A DNA stretch of 64,000 nt from Halobaculum roseum. GTDB taxonomy: Archaea; Halobacteriota; Halobacteria; Halobacteriales; Haloferacaceae. Shown here one piece after another: positions 8,059-19,480 of the stretch (positions are counted from its first letter, which is position 1; each line of letters begins with the position of its first letter). The notes beneath the pieces are model-generated. The model saw nothing but the letters and a program-made list of their open reading frames with translations. It was not told the origin of the DNA and made no database searches. The translations under genes and the position numbers were made by a program. The stretch is from positions 1,878,521 to 1,942,520 of the forward strand of contig NZ_CP082286.1 in assembly GCF_019880245.1 (NCBI RefSeq), written 5' to 3'.

Positions 8059-9348
8059 TCACCCGGGGAACAGGCTCGCGTGGACCGGCGCACGGTCGGG
8101 GCCGCCGGAGTGGCTCCCCGAGCCGTCGCTCTCGTCGCGCGCGTCTCCCTCGTCGCGGACGGCGCGCCCGTCGACGCCGTCGGCGAGGAAGTCGCGCAGC
8201 GGCGGTCCCACCGACTCCGGCTCGACGAGGAACGCGTCGTGGCCGTGGTCCGACTCCACGACGTGGTGTGCCGTCGGCACGTCCACGTCGCGGGCGGCGT
8301 CCGCGAGCGCGCGCGACTGCTCGGCGGTGAAGTGCCAGTCGCCGGTGAACGACAGCGCGAGCACCTCGCCCTCGAACGCCGCCAGCGCCTCGGCGTCGGA
8401 GCCGTAGCCGGCCGCGAGGTCGTACTCGTCCATCGCCCGCGTGAGATAGAGGTAGCTGTTGGCGTCGAACCGCGAGGTGAACGAGTCGGCGTTGTAATCG
8501 AGGTACGACTCAACCTCGCGGTACGGGAAGAACCGATCCGTCGGGTCGGCGGGCGCGTCGCCGAAGGCGCCCCGGCCGGCGGCGCGGCGGCCGAACTTCC
8601 GGCCCATCGACGCCTTCGAGAGGTACATCACGTGGCCGATGCGGCGCGCCTGCGCGAGTCCGTCGTCGGGGTTCGGCCGGTCGGCGCCGTAGTAGTCGCC
8701 GCCGTTCCAGTTCGGGTCGGTGGTGATGGCGCGGCGCGCGATGGCGTCTAGCGAGAGGCACTGGGTGTCCAGCCGAGCGGCCGTCGCGACGGCGGCAACG
8801 CGGCGCACGTCGTCGGGGAAGCGCTTCGCCCAGTCGAGGGCGTTCATCCCGCCGACACTGCCGCCGACGACGGCGTGCAGGCGGCCGACGCCGAGGCGGT
8901 CGAGGAGCCGTCGCTGCGCGCGCGTCCAGTCGCCGACGGTGACGGGCGGGAAGTCGGTCCCCCACGGCTCGCCGTCCGGCCCCTCCGCGGGCGGGCCCGA
9001 GGAGCCGTAACAGGAGCCGGGGACGTTCACACAGACGACGTAGTACTCGGTCGTGTCGATGGCCTTGCCCGGCCCGACCACGTCGTCCCACCACGCGCGG
9101 GCCTGGCCCGCGGTCTGGACGCCGGTTCCCGTGTCCGCGTCGCCGGCGTCGCTCCCGTCGACCGCGTCGGCGTCGTGATCCTCGCTTCGGGGGGCGTTCG
9201 AGACGTGCTGGCTTCCGGTGAGCGCGTGACACACCAGGACAGCGTTGTCCCCGTCGAACTCGCCGTACGTCTCGTACGCGAGCCGGAGGTCGCCGACGGA
9301 CTCGCCGCACTCGAACCGGAACTCGCCGACGGACTCGACGGCCGTCAT
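8059..9348 (-). CDS. metX: Homoserine O-acetyltransferase
   Basis: Alpha/beta-hydrolase acyltransferase of 429 residues that acetylates homoserine with acetyl-CoA, the activation step before sulfhydrylation. The nucleophile is S164 in [17 protein letters not shown]. The catalytic His is in [12 protein letters not shown] near residue 370. The start region [25 protein letters not shown] and the segment [21 protein letters not shown] are typical of MetX. Disordered acidic stretches near residues 50-70 and at the C-terminus are haloarchaeal additions. The start codon overlaps the stop of the upstream metY by four bases (ATGA), indicating translational coupling of a metY-metX-metY unit. Homoserine O-succinyltransferase activity cannot be excluded by sequence alone. 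Confidence 0.94.
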   Translation of the reverse strand: MTAVESVGEFRFECGESVGDLRLAYETYGEFDGDNAVLVCHALTGSQHVSNAPRSEDHDADAVDGSDAGDADTGTGVQTAGQARAWWDDVVGPGKAIDTTEYYVVCVNVPGSCYGSSGPPAEGPDGEPWGTDFPPVTVGDWTRAQRRLLDRLGVGRLHAVVGGSVGGMNALDWAKRFPDDVRRVAAVATAARLDTQCLSLDAIARRAITTDPNWNGGDYYGADRPNPDDGLAQARRIGHVMYLSKASMGRKFGRRAAGRGAFGDAPADPTDRFFPYREVESYLDYNADSFTSRFDANSYLYLTRAMDEYDLAAGYGSDAEALAAFEGEVLALSFTGDWHFTAEQSRALADAARDVDVPTAHHVVESDHGHDAFLVEPESVGPPLRDFLADGVDGRAVRDEGDARDESDGSGSHSGGPDRAPVHASLFPG

Positions 9349-10649
9349 CGCGTCGCCTCCGCGATAGCCCGATCCAGATCCGCGACGATGTCGTCGGGGT
9401 CCTCGATGCCGACGGAGAGGCGCAGGAGGTCCGGGCTCACGCCCGCGGCCCGCTGTTCCTCCTCGGAGAGCTGCGCGTGGGTCGTGCTCGCCGGGTGGAT
9501 GATCAGCGAGCGCGCGTCACCGATGTTCGCGAGGAACGAGACCAACTCCACCTCTTCACACACGCCCTTACCGGCGGTAAAGCCGTCCTCCAGCCCGAAC
9601 ACGACCATTCCGCCGAAACCGTCGAGGTACTCGGCGGCGGCGTCGTGCGTCGGGTGACCCTCGAATCCGGGGTAGGTGACCCACGCCACCTCGGGGTGGT
9701 CGCGGAGGTGTTCGGCGACGATCCGGGCGTTCTCGCAGTGCTTCTCCATCCGGATCGGCAGGGTGGCGAGCCCCTGGAGCGTCTGCCAGGCGTCGAAGGG
9801 CGACTGGGGGTTTCCGAGCGTGCGCACCCCGCGGTGGCGCGCCACCTGCGCGAACGCGCGCTCGCCGAACCGCTCGGCGAAGTCGACGTCGAAGGCGGGG
9901 TTCTCGCCGGACAGCTCGGGGTAGTCGGCGTCCGGGTGGTCCCACGGGAAGGTGCCGCCGTCGACGAGTACGCCCCCGACGGTGGTGCCCGACCCGTGGA
10001 TCCACTTGGTCGTGGAGTTCCAGACGATGTCGGCGCCGTGGTCGATGGGGTTGCACAGCGCCGGCGTCCCGAACGTGTTGTCGACCACGAGCGGGACCGC
10101 GTGTTCGTGGGCGATGTCGGCGACGCGCTCGAAATCGGGCGTGACGAGCGACGGGTTCGCCAGCGTCTCGACGTGGACGAACGCGGTGTCCTCGTCGACG
10201 GCGTCCTCGTAGGCCGCGTAATCGGTGGTTTCGACCGTCCGGAGGTCGACGCCGCGGCGGGAAGCCATGTGCGCGAGGTAGGTGCTCGTGCCGCCGTACA
10301 TGTCGACGCTGGCGACGACGTTGTCGCCGGCACGCGCGAGGAGGCTCGTCGCGGTGTCGATGGCGGCCATCCCGGAGGCGGTGGCGACGGCGTCGACGCC
10401 GCCCTCCAGGTCGGCGAGGCGCTTCTCCAGCACCCGCGTCGTGGGGTTGGAGATGCGGGTGTACACGTCGCCCTCGCGGTCGAGGGCGTACAGATCGGCG
10501 GCGGTGTCGGCGTCGGGGAACGCGTAGGAGGTCGTCTGATAGATGGGCGGCGCTCGCGCGCCGGTCGCCGGGTCGCCCGTCCAGCCGGTGTGGAGCGCGC
10601 GCGTCCGCGCGTCCCACTCCCCAGTCGGCGCGTCGGCGTCGTCGGTCAT
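9345..10649 (-). CDS. metY: O-acetylhomoserine sulfhydrylase-type PLP enzyme (first gene of met cluster)
   Basis: This 434-residue PLP-dependent enzyme is the first gene of the methionine cluster. The PLP Lys is K215 in [17 protein letters not shown], the phosphate-binding region includes the segment [10 protein letters not shown], and SGMAAIDTA supplies the family Ser/Gly loop. It should form homocysteine from the O-acetylhomoserine made by the overlapping downstream metX. It is about as long as bacterial MetY and shares most blocks with the second copy at 6665-7963. A promoter with an A/T-rich box and an imperfect palindrome precedes the ATG. Cystathionine gamma-synthase or lyase activity is an alternative within the same fold. 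Confidence 0.92.
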   Translation of the reverse strand: MTDDADAPTGEWDARTRALHTGWTGDPATGARAPPIYQTTSYAFPDADTAADLYALDREGDVYTRISNPTTRVLEKRLADLEGGVDAVATASGMAAIDTATSLLARAGDNVVASVDMYGGTSTYLAHMASRRGVDLRTVETTDYAAYEDAVDEDTAFVHVETLANPSLVTPDFERVADIAHEHAVPLVVDNTFGTPALCNPIDHGADIVWNSTTKWIHGSGTTVGGVLVDGGTFPWDHPDADYPELSGENPAFDVDFAERFGERAFAQVARHRGVRTLGNPQSPFDAWQTLQGLATLPIRMEKHCENARIVAEHLRDHPEVAWVTYPGFEGHPTHDAAAEYLDGFGGMVVFGLEDGFTAGKGVCEEVELVSFLANIGDARSLIIHPASTTHAQLSEEEQRAAGVSPDLLRLSVGIEDPDDIVADLDRAIAEATR

Positions 10650-10658
10650 GTACTACGG

Positions 10659-10684
10659 GCATATTCCTTCACACGGATATGCAC
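10659..10684 (-). promoter_or_regulatory. Promoter with imperfect palindrome upstream of the met cluster
   Basis: The box read as TGCATATCCG on the minus strand lies about 27 nt before the metY ATG. Together with the sequence below it forms an inverted repeat: GCATATTCC at 10659-10667 against GGATATGC at 10675-10682, one base bulged. A palindrome spanning the core promoter is a reasonable operator for methionine-responsive control, but no regulator is identified. Confidence 0.45.
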
Positions 10685-10762
10685 GCGAGTTACGGCAACG
10701 TCTGCCGACTGACGGACGGACTCCCAAAGCCTAAAGCGGAGACCGCGGGAAGCGGGCGGTAT

Positions 10763-11725
10763 ATGGCCGCCATCGAGTTGGAGGGCGTCACGAAGCGGTA
10801 CGGCGACGTAACGGCCGTCCGCGACCTCGACCTCACGGTCGAGGAGGGCGAAGTGTTCGGCTTCCTCGGCCCCAACGGGGCGGGCAAGTCGACGACGATC
10901 AACATGCTCCTCGATTTCGTGCGCCCCACGACCGGTACCGTCAGGGTGCTCTCGCGGGACGCACAGGCGGAGTCGGTGGAGGTGCGCCGGAACACCGGCG
11001 TCCTGCCCGAGGGGTACGACGTGTACGAGCGCCTCACCGGCCGCCAGCACGTCGAGTTCGCGATGCGCTCGAAGGAACTCGACGGCGACGTGGACGCGGT
11101 GTTGGAGCGCGTGGGTATCGCCGACGCCGCCGACCGCCGCGCGGGCGGCTACTCCAAGGGGATGCGCCAGCGGCTCGTCCTCGGGATGGCACTCGTCGGC
11201 GAGCCCGACATCCTCATTCTCGACGAGCCGTCCTCCGGGCTGGACCCCGCGGGCGCCAAGGAGATGCGCGAGATCGTGCGCGACGAGGCCGAGCGCGGCG
11301 CGACGGTGTTCTTCTCCAGCCACGTGCTCGGGCAGGTCGAGGCGGTGTGTGACCGCGTCGGCATCATGCGCGAGGGCGAACTCGTCGCCGAGGACTCCAT
11401 CGAGGGCCTCAGGGAGGCCGTCGGCGGCGAGGAACAGCTGGTCGTCACCGTCGACGCAGCCAGCGAGGAGGACGTCGAGGCGGTGCGGGCGCTGGCGGGC
11501 GTCTCCTCGGCCGCGACCGACGGCGGGACGGTCACGGTGTCGTGCTCCAGCGACGCGAAGACGGAGGTCATCGGCGCCCTGGAGGACGCCGGCGTGACGG
11601 TGAAGGACTTCACCACCCAGGAGGCGAGCCTGGAGGACCTCTTCCTCACCTACGCCGAGGGCGACGGCGCTGGGGCGGGGAACGGCGGCGACACGACGGC
11701 GACGAGCACGGAGGTGGCCGAATGA
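10763..11725 (+). CDS. ABC transporter ATP-binding protein
   Basis: Cytoplasmic ATPase of 320 residues for an ABC-2-type exporter. Walker A is GPNGAGKST at residues 36-44, the Q-loop region follows, the signature is YSKGMRQRL near 129, Walker B is ILILDEP near 152, and the switch His is in SSHVLGQVEAVCDR. The C-terminal 100 residues form the DrrA/CcmA-like extension. The ATG at 10763 is used; upstream in-frame codons lack coding character. Its stop overlaps the ATG of the permease (ATGA), so the two work as a pair. The substrate is not evident. Confidence 0.93.
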   Translation: MAAIELEGVTKRYGDVTAVRDLDLTVEEGEVFGFLGPNGAGKSTTINMLLDFVRPTTGTVRVLSRDAQAESVEVRRNTGVLPEGYDVYERLTGRQHVEFAMRSKELDGDVDAVLERVGIADAADRRAGGYSKGMRQRLVLGMALVGEPDILILDEPSSGLDPAGAKEMREIVRDEAERGATVFFSSHVLGQVEAVCDRVGIMREGELVAEDSIEGLREAVGGEEQLVVTVDAASEEDVEAVRALAGVSSAATDGGTVTVSCSSDAKTEVIGALEDAGVTVKDFTTQEASLEDLFLTYAEGDGAGAGNGGDTTATSTEVAE

Positions 11726-12573
11726 GCCTGGAGGCCGTCGCGCGCAAGGACTTCCAGGACGCCGTGCGCTCGCGGTGGCTGCTGGGACTGACGGCGTTCT
11801 TCGTCCTGCTGGTCTCGGTGGTCGTCTACCTCGTCCGCCCGGGCGAGGGACAGACGCTCTCGACGAGCGCGCTGCTCGGCTCGGTGTTCATCCGGGACGC
11901 GCTCGTCACGACGCTCATCCCGCTCATCGCGCTGGTCGTCTCGTACAACGCGGTCGTCGGCGAGCGCGAGACGGGGTCGCTGAAGCTGCTGCTCGCGCTG
12001 CCGCACTCGCGGTCGGACGTGGTGTTCGGGAAGGTGGCCGGCCGCGCGGGCGCCATCGCGGTGCCCGTGTCGGTCGGGTTCCTGCTGCCCGCGCTGGTGG
12101 CGGCGATCGGACCGCTGTCGCTTCGGCCGTTCACGTTCCTCGGGTACATCCTGTTGACACTGCTGCTGTCGGCGGCGTTCGTCGCCATCGCGGTCGGGTT
12201 TTCGTCTGCGGTGTCGTCGAACCGCCTGGCGATCGGCGGCGCGGTCGGGCTGTACTTCCTGTTCGTCCCGCTGTGGGGCGCCATCCAGTTCCCGCTGCGG
12301 CTGTATCTGGGGATGGGTGGTGGCCCGAGCTGGCTCCCGATCTCGGGGTCGTCGCTGCTGGAGCTGCTCCGCCTGGTCAACCCCACCGGCTCGTTCAAGA
12401 TCGTCTCCGGCGAGTTCGTGAGCGGCACCCTGTTCGCGGCCGGGCAGGCGGGGTCGCAGGCGGCCGGGCAGTACGCGACGAACACGGAGATGGCGGCGTT
12501 CGCCATGCTCGTTGCGTGGTTGCTCGTGCCGCCGCTGCTGGGGCTGTGGCGGTTCGAGGGCGCCGATCTGTAG
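11722..12573 (+). CDS. ABC-2 type transporter permease
   Basis: Integral membrane partner of the ATPase encoded just upstream, 283 residues. After an amphipathic N-terminal segment (ARKDFQDAVRSRWLLG), about six hydrophobic segments follow, with the first near residues 19-38 and the last (FAMLVAWLLVPPLLGLWRF) at the C-terminus. The segment ERETGSLKLLLALPHSR between TM2 and TM3 is the characteristic coupling loop of NosY/ABC-2 permeases. The four-base overlap with the ATPase stop indicates coupling. Related haloarchaeal pairs are annotated for copper/NosY-like export, but the substrate here is unknown. Confidence 0.92.
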   Translation: MSLEAVARKDFQDAVRSRWLLGLTAFFVLLVSVVVYLVRPGEGQTLSTSALLGSVFIRDALVTTLIPLIALVVSYNAVVGERETGSLKLLLALPHSRSDVVFGKVAGRAGAIAVPVSVGFLLPALVAAIGPLSLRPFTFLGYILLTLLLSAAFVAIAVGFSSAVSSNRLAIGGAVGLYFLFVPLWGAIQFPLRLYLGMGGGPSWLPISGSSLLELLRLVNPTGSFKIVSGEFVSGTLFAAGQAGSQAAGQYATNTEMAAFAMLVAWLLVPPLLGLWRFEGADL

Positions 12574-12926
12574 TCGAGTTCGATCGACCTGTATTCGTTT
12601 TCGTGGTTCCGGCTGTTTTCGTCGTTTTCGTCGTTCTCATCGGCGACGGAGTGCCCGCGCTGTCGGCCACGAAAGCCCCCGGCCGTCTCGACTCCCGCGA
12701 CACGCGCTGTGCTCCTCGGCTCACTTCGTTCGCCTGCGGTGCTTGCGGTGTCGGGGTTCGCCGAGACGGCCGGCCCCTTTCAGTCCCACCCGACAGCACC
12801 GCACAGCGGCCACGCCCTCCCCAACCGATTCCGCTCCTCGCGTTCGCTGCGCTCACGCTCCGGTGCTCGTCCCTCGCGCGCTCCCGGCCGACACGGCGGT
12901 CGGCCGGCACGCGCCACGGCGGGCGA
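12574..12926. other. Convergent intergenic region with a large inverted repeat
   Basis: About 350 bp between the 3' ends of the permease and ligA. I see no gene. The stretch is dominated by the long hairpin element at 12672-12780 and by Ser/Arg-rich spurious frames. Confidence 0.65.
12672..12780. repeat. Long inverted-repeat element (19-bp arms) between convergent genes
   Basis: The arm at 12672-12690 (AAAGCCCCCGGCCGTCTCG) and the reverse complement of 12762-12780 (AAAGGGGCCGGCCGTCTCG) agree at 16 of 19 positions, with the inner 12 bp perfect. The 71-nt interior contains further short complementary stretches. On the minus strand the element reads GACTGAAAGGGGC, then the hairpin, then GGGGGCTTTC. 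It sits exactly between two converging genes, so a bidirectional terminator is the simplest role. A dispersed repeat or a small structured RNA is possible. Confidence 0.55.
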
Positions 12927-15869
<2,943 letters not shown>

Positions 15870-16014
15870 TCAACTCCTGCGGTTCCCGCATCGCCGCGGC
15901 GACCCGCTCCCGGGTCGAATGACACACGGACGTGACAATTCCACCCGAAACGGAGGGGTCGTATAGCCAGCCATGTGGATCGATCTGGCGGGCGAGTTCC
16001 GCCGAGGTGGAAAG

Positions 16015-16022
16015 CCTTTACC
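16015..16022 (+). promoter_or_regulatory. TATA-like box of serA
   Basis: CCTTTACC ends 24 nt before the serA ATG, the spacing seen for other leaderless starts in this window. Confidence 0.4.
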
Positions 16023-16045
16023 ACGCGCCGCAACTCCGGTCGCGC

Positions 16046-17644
16046 ATGAAGGTACTCGTCACGGACCCCATCGCCGATGCGGGGATCGAGACGCTCCGAG
16101 ACGCCGGCCACGAGGTCGTCACGGGCTACGAACTCGCGGGGCAGGACCTGCTGGACGCCGTCGCCGACGCGAACGCGCTGATCGTCCGCTCCGGGACGGA
16201 GGTGACCGCCGAGGTGTTCGAGGCGGCCCCCGACCTGCTCATCGTCGGCCGGGCGGGCATCGGCGTCGACAACATCGACATCGAGGCGGCGACCGACCAC
16301 GGCGTCGTCGTCGCGAACGCGCCGGAGGGGAACGTCCGCGCGGCCGCCGAGCACACCGTCGCGATGACGTTCGCGGTCGCGCGCGACATCCCGCAGGCGC
16401 ACAGCCGCCTCAAGCACGGCGAGTGGGCGAAGGGCGAGTACCTCGGCCGGGAAGTGAACAACAAGACGCTCGGCATCGTCGGGCTGGGCCGCGTCGGCCA
16501 GGAGGTCGCCAAGCGCCTCGACTCGCTGGGCATGGATCTGGTCGTCTACGACCCGTACATCAACGAGGAGCGCGCCGCGCAGTTCGGTGCCGAGCTCGTC
16601 GACGACCTGACGGACTGCCTCGCGCGCGCCGACTTCGTCACCGTCCACACGCCGCTGCTCCCCGAGACCGAGGGGATGATCGGCGCCGAGGAGCTGGAGA
16701 CGATGGGCGACGCCTACCTGATCAACTGCGCGCGCGGCGGCATCGTCGACGAGGACGCGCTCGCTGAGGCCGTGGAGAACGGCCCCGTCGCCGGCGCCGC
16801 CCTCGACGTGTTCGCCGAGGAGCCGCTGCCCGCCGACTCGCCGCTGCTCGACGTGGACGACATCGTCCTCACGCCGCACCTCGGCGCGAGCACGGAGGCC
16901 GCCCAGGAGAACGTCGCCGTCGACACCGCGAAGCAGGTGCTCGCGGCGTTCGCCGACGAGCCGGTCGTCAACGCGCTCAACGCCCCGTCGGTCGACGAGT
17001 CGGCGTTCCCGCGCATCGAGCCGTACCTCGACGTGGCCGACACCGCAGGCAAGATCGCCGCCCAGCTACTGGGCGAGCGCATATCGGGCGTCGAGGTCCA
17101 CTACGAGGGCGAGATCGCCGACGAGGACGTGGACCTGGTCACCGCCAGCGCCCTGAAGGGCGTGTTCTCCCCGCTGGAGTACGAGGTGAACGCGGTCAAC
17201 GCCCCGCAGCTCGCGAAGGACCGCGGGATCGAGGTGACCGAGAGCAAGACCCGCCAGGCCGAGGACTTCCAGAGCCTCGTCACGGTGACCGTGAAGGACG
17301 GCGACACGGAGCTGTCCGTCTGCGGCACCCTGTTCGCCGGCGACGACCCCCGGATCGTCCGCATCGACGGCTACCGCGTCGACGCCCGGCCGTACGGCCA
17401 CATGCTCGTCGCGCGCAACCGCGACGAGCCGGGCGTCATCGGCCTCATCGGCACCGTGCTCGGCGACGCCGGCGTCAACATCGCGGGCATGTTCAACGGC
17501 CGCGAGACGATCGGCGGCGAGGCGCTGACGGTGTACAACCTCGACGACCGGCTCCCCGACGACGCCGTCGACCGGCTCCTCGGCGACGACCGGATCATCT
17601 CCGTGGACCGGATCGTCCTCGACGACGCCGACAACGGTCGCTGA
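16046..17644 (+). CDS. serA: D-3-phosphoglycerate dehydrogenase
   Basis: First committed enzyme of serine synthesis, oxidising 3-phosphoglycerate with NAD+; 532 residues. The Rossmann dinucleotide motif GIVGLGRVGQEV is near residues 143-154. Catalytic Arg is in NCARGGIVDEDAL near 226, the Glu in the DVFAEEPL region, and the His in TPHLGAST near 277. An intervening domain and a C-terminal ACT domain (from about 450, with NRDEPGVIGLIGTVLGDAG) make this the long, serine-feedback type. ATG at 16046 gives the family-typical start MKVLVTDPIADAGI. It lies divergent to serB. Confidence 0.97.
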   Translation: MKVLVTDPIADAGIETLRDAGHEVVTGYELAGQDLLDAVADANALIVRSGTEVTAEVFEAAPDLLIVGRAGIGVDNIDIEAATDHGVVVANAPEGNVRAAAEHTVAMTFAVARDIPQAHSRLKHGEWAKGEYLGREVNNKTLGIVGLGRVGQEVAKRLDSLGMDLVVYDPYINEERAAQFGAELVDDLTDCLARADFVTVHTPLLPETEGMIGAEELETMGDAYLINCARGGIVDEDALAEAVENGPVAGAALDVFAEEPLPADSPLLDVDDIVLTPHLGASTEAAQENVAVDTAKQVLAAFADEPVVNALNAPSVDESAFPRIEPYLDVADTAGKIAAQLLGERISGVEVHYEGEIADEDVDLVTASALKGVFSPLEYEVNAVNAPQLAKDRGIEVTESKTRQAEDFQSLVTVTVKDGDTELSVCGTLFAGDDPRIVRIDGYRVDARPYGHMLVARNRDEPGVIGLIGTVLGDAGVNIAGMFNGRETIGGEALTVYNLDDRLPDDAVDRLLGDDRIISVDRIVLDDADNGR

Positions 17645-17695
17645 GTCCGGTCCCTCGCGTCGTCGACGACGCCGCCAGCGCCGGCCGCTGCCGAC

Positions 17696-17968
17696 CTACG
17701 TTCTCCGCCGTAGCCTGTCGAGCAGCCGCGCGAGTATCGACCGCCGTGTGTCGTCCGCTTCGTCCCCGTCGTCCCCGCGCGCGGCGTCGAGCAGCACCTC
17801 GTAGCGGTCGACGATCCGCTTCCGCTCGCGTCGCTGCTCGGCCACGCGCTCGCGGAGCCGTTGGTTCTCCCGTCGTAGCTCCGTTACGACCATCGAACGC
17901 GGGCGTTCGCCGTCGCGTTCGTCCTCGCTGACGCCGTCGCTGCCGCGGTCCGTACGCTCATCCCCCAT
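17696..17968 (-). CDS. Small coiled-coil hypothetical protein
   Basis: A 90-residue, highly charged protein. Residues about 28-65 (from VVTELRRENQRL through ERKRIVDRYEVLL) form a predicted coiled coil. The N-terminus is Asp/Glu/Arg-rich and disordered, and the C-terminus ends in a short basic helix rich in Arg and Leu. ATG at 17968 follows an A/T-rich run at 17994-18001. It is convergent to serA and downstream of thrC. I do not recognise a family. Conservation among haloarchaea would decide whether it is real; codon use and a good start region favour it. Confidence 0.6.
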   Translation of the reverse strand: MGDERTDRGSDGVSEDERDGERPRSMVVTELRRENQRLRERVAEQRRERKRIVDRYEVLLDAARGDDGDEADDTRRSILARLLDRLRRRT

Positions 17969-17993
17969 GTCACACGATACCGCGCGAACCCGC

Positions 17994-18002
17994 AAAAAGT
18001 TT
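17994..18002 (-). terminator. T-run after thrC, also possible promoter box of the next gene
   Basis: On the minus strand the run ACTTTTTGC lies about 45 nt past the thrC stop and 26 nt before the ATG of the coiled-coil gene. It can serve as a U-rich terminator of thrC, as the TATA element of the small gene, or both. Confidence 0.4.
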
Positions 18003-18046
18003 CGTCGGACGGACAGGTGACGGGTGCTGCTCGCCGGCGCCACACC

Positions 18047-19309
18047 TCACTTCGCGCCGATGTGTTCCAGCACCGCCTCGGTAGCGTTCGCCACCGGTTC
18101 GGGGTCGCCGCCGGCCTCGTAGGCGGCGTCGGGGTCCTTCAGCAGGTGGCCGGTCGTGAGACACACCACGTCCTCGTCGGCGTCGACGACGCCCCGCTCG
18201 CGGAGCGTCCGGAGGCCGGCGACCGAGGCCGCGGAGGCGGGTTCGACGCCGACGCCCTCCTGCGCGAGGTCGCGCTGGGCCGCCGTGATCGCCTCGTCGT
18301 CGACGGCGACGGCGGTGCCGCCCGTCTCCCGGATCCCGGGGAGCGCCTTCGGCGCGTTCACCGGGTTGCCGATGCGGATGGCGGTCGCGCGGGTCTCCAC
18401 CGACTCCCAGCGGCGGACCTCGTCGGCGCCGTTCTCGATGGCCTCGACCATCGGCGCGGCGCCGGCGGCCTGCACGCCCGTCAGCTTCGGCACCTCGTCG
18501 GCGTCCATCGCGCCGGCGGCGACGAGCTCCCGGAACGCCTTGAACAGCGCCGCGGTGTTGCCCGCGTTGCCGACGGGGAGGACGATCCGGTCGGGGAACG
18601 TGCCGTAGTCGTCGCGGAACTCCTCGAGGATCTCGAAGCCGATCGTCTTCTGGCCCTCCAGCCGGAACGGGTTGAGCGAGTTGAGGAGGTACACCTCGCC
18701 GCGGTTCGCGAGGTTCTGCACGATGTCGAGGCAGGCGTCGAAGTTGCCGTCGACCTCCAAGATCCGGGCGCCGTGGAGGCTCGCCTGCGCGACCTTGCCG
18801 GCGGCGACCTTCCCCGCGGGCAGAAGCACCAGCGTCTCCAGGCCAGCGCGGGCGCCGTAGGCGGCGAGGGCGGCGGAGGTGTTGCCCGTCGAGGCACACG
18901 CGAGGCGGTCGACGCCCAGCTCCTCGGCGACGCGGACGCCGACGGTCATCCCGCGGTCCTTGAACGAGCCCGTCGGGTTCATCCCCTCGTGTTTCACGCG
19001 CAGGCGGTTCACGCCGATGTCCTCGCGGAGTCGGGGCACCTCGTGGAGCGGGGTGTGGCCCTCGGGCAGCGAGACGCCTTCCTCGAACGGCAGTCCGGCG
19101 GAGTACCGCCAGACGCCCTCGCCGGAGAACTCGTCCCAGGTCGGCGGGTCGGCGTAGCGCACCTCCAGCAGGCCGTCGCAGTCGTCGCAGGTGAAGCGGA
19201 TGTCGTCGAACGGGGCGAACTGCCCGCCGCAGGCGATGCACTCCAGCCAGGCGCCGTCGTCGGCGACCGACGGGGCGTCCTGCGCCGGCGAGTCGAGGGA
19301 GAGGCTCAT
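18047..19309 (-). CDS. thrC: Threonine synthase
   Basis: PLP enzyme converting O-phosphohomoserine to threonine; 420 residues. An N-terminal zinc-ribbon-like segment carries four Cys (C24, C27, C41, C44), as in many archaeal threonine synthases. The PLP Lys is K117 in NPTGSFKDRGM. The phosphate-binding loop is in STGNTSAALAAYG, and the Asn region VGNAGNTAALF follows. ATG at 19309 is preceded by a TTTTAG box about 23-28 nt upstream. Together with serA, serB and the met cluster, this stretch holds much of the Ser/Thr/Met pathway, although the genes are separate transcription units. Confidence 0.95.
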   Translation of the reverse strand: MSLSLDSPAQDAPSVADDGAWLECIACGGQFAPFDDIRFTCDDCDGLLEVRYADPPTWDEFSGEGVWRYSAGLPFEEGVSLPEGHTPLHEVPRLREDIGVNRLRVKHEGMNPTGSFKDRGMTVGVRVAEELGVDRLACASTGNTSAALAAYGARAGLETLVLLPAGKVAAGKVAQASLHGARILEVDGNFDACLDIVQNLANRGEVYLLNSLNPFRLEGQKTIGFEILEEFRDDYGTFPDRIVLPVGNAGNTAALFKAFRELVAAGAMDADEVPKLTGVQAAGAAPMVEAIENGADEVRRWESVETRATAIRIGNPVNAPKALPGIRETGGTAVAVDDEAITAAQRDLAQEGVGVEPASAASVAGLRTLRERGVVDADEDVVCLTTGHLLKDPDAAYEAGGDPEPVANATEAVLEHIGAK

Positions 19310-19480
19310 GGAGGGGCGTCGGCCTCGCGGGCTAAAAGTCGGCCGTTCGTGGCGGGTAGTGCCAGCGCGATCCGAGCAGCGCGAGGGCGAACGAAGTGAG
19401 CCCCCGACACGAACGGCGAACGGGGACGGCCGACGGCGCCCCCGCCGTCCTTATGGGCACCCCCCGCCGACACGACGACA

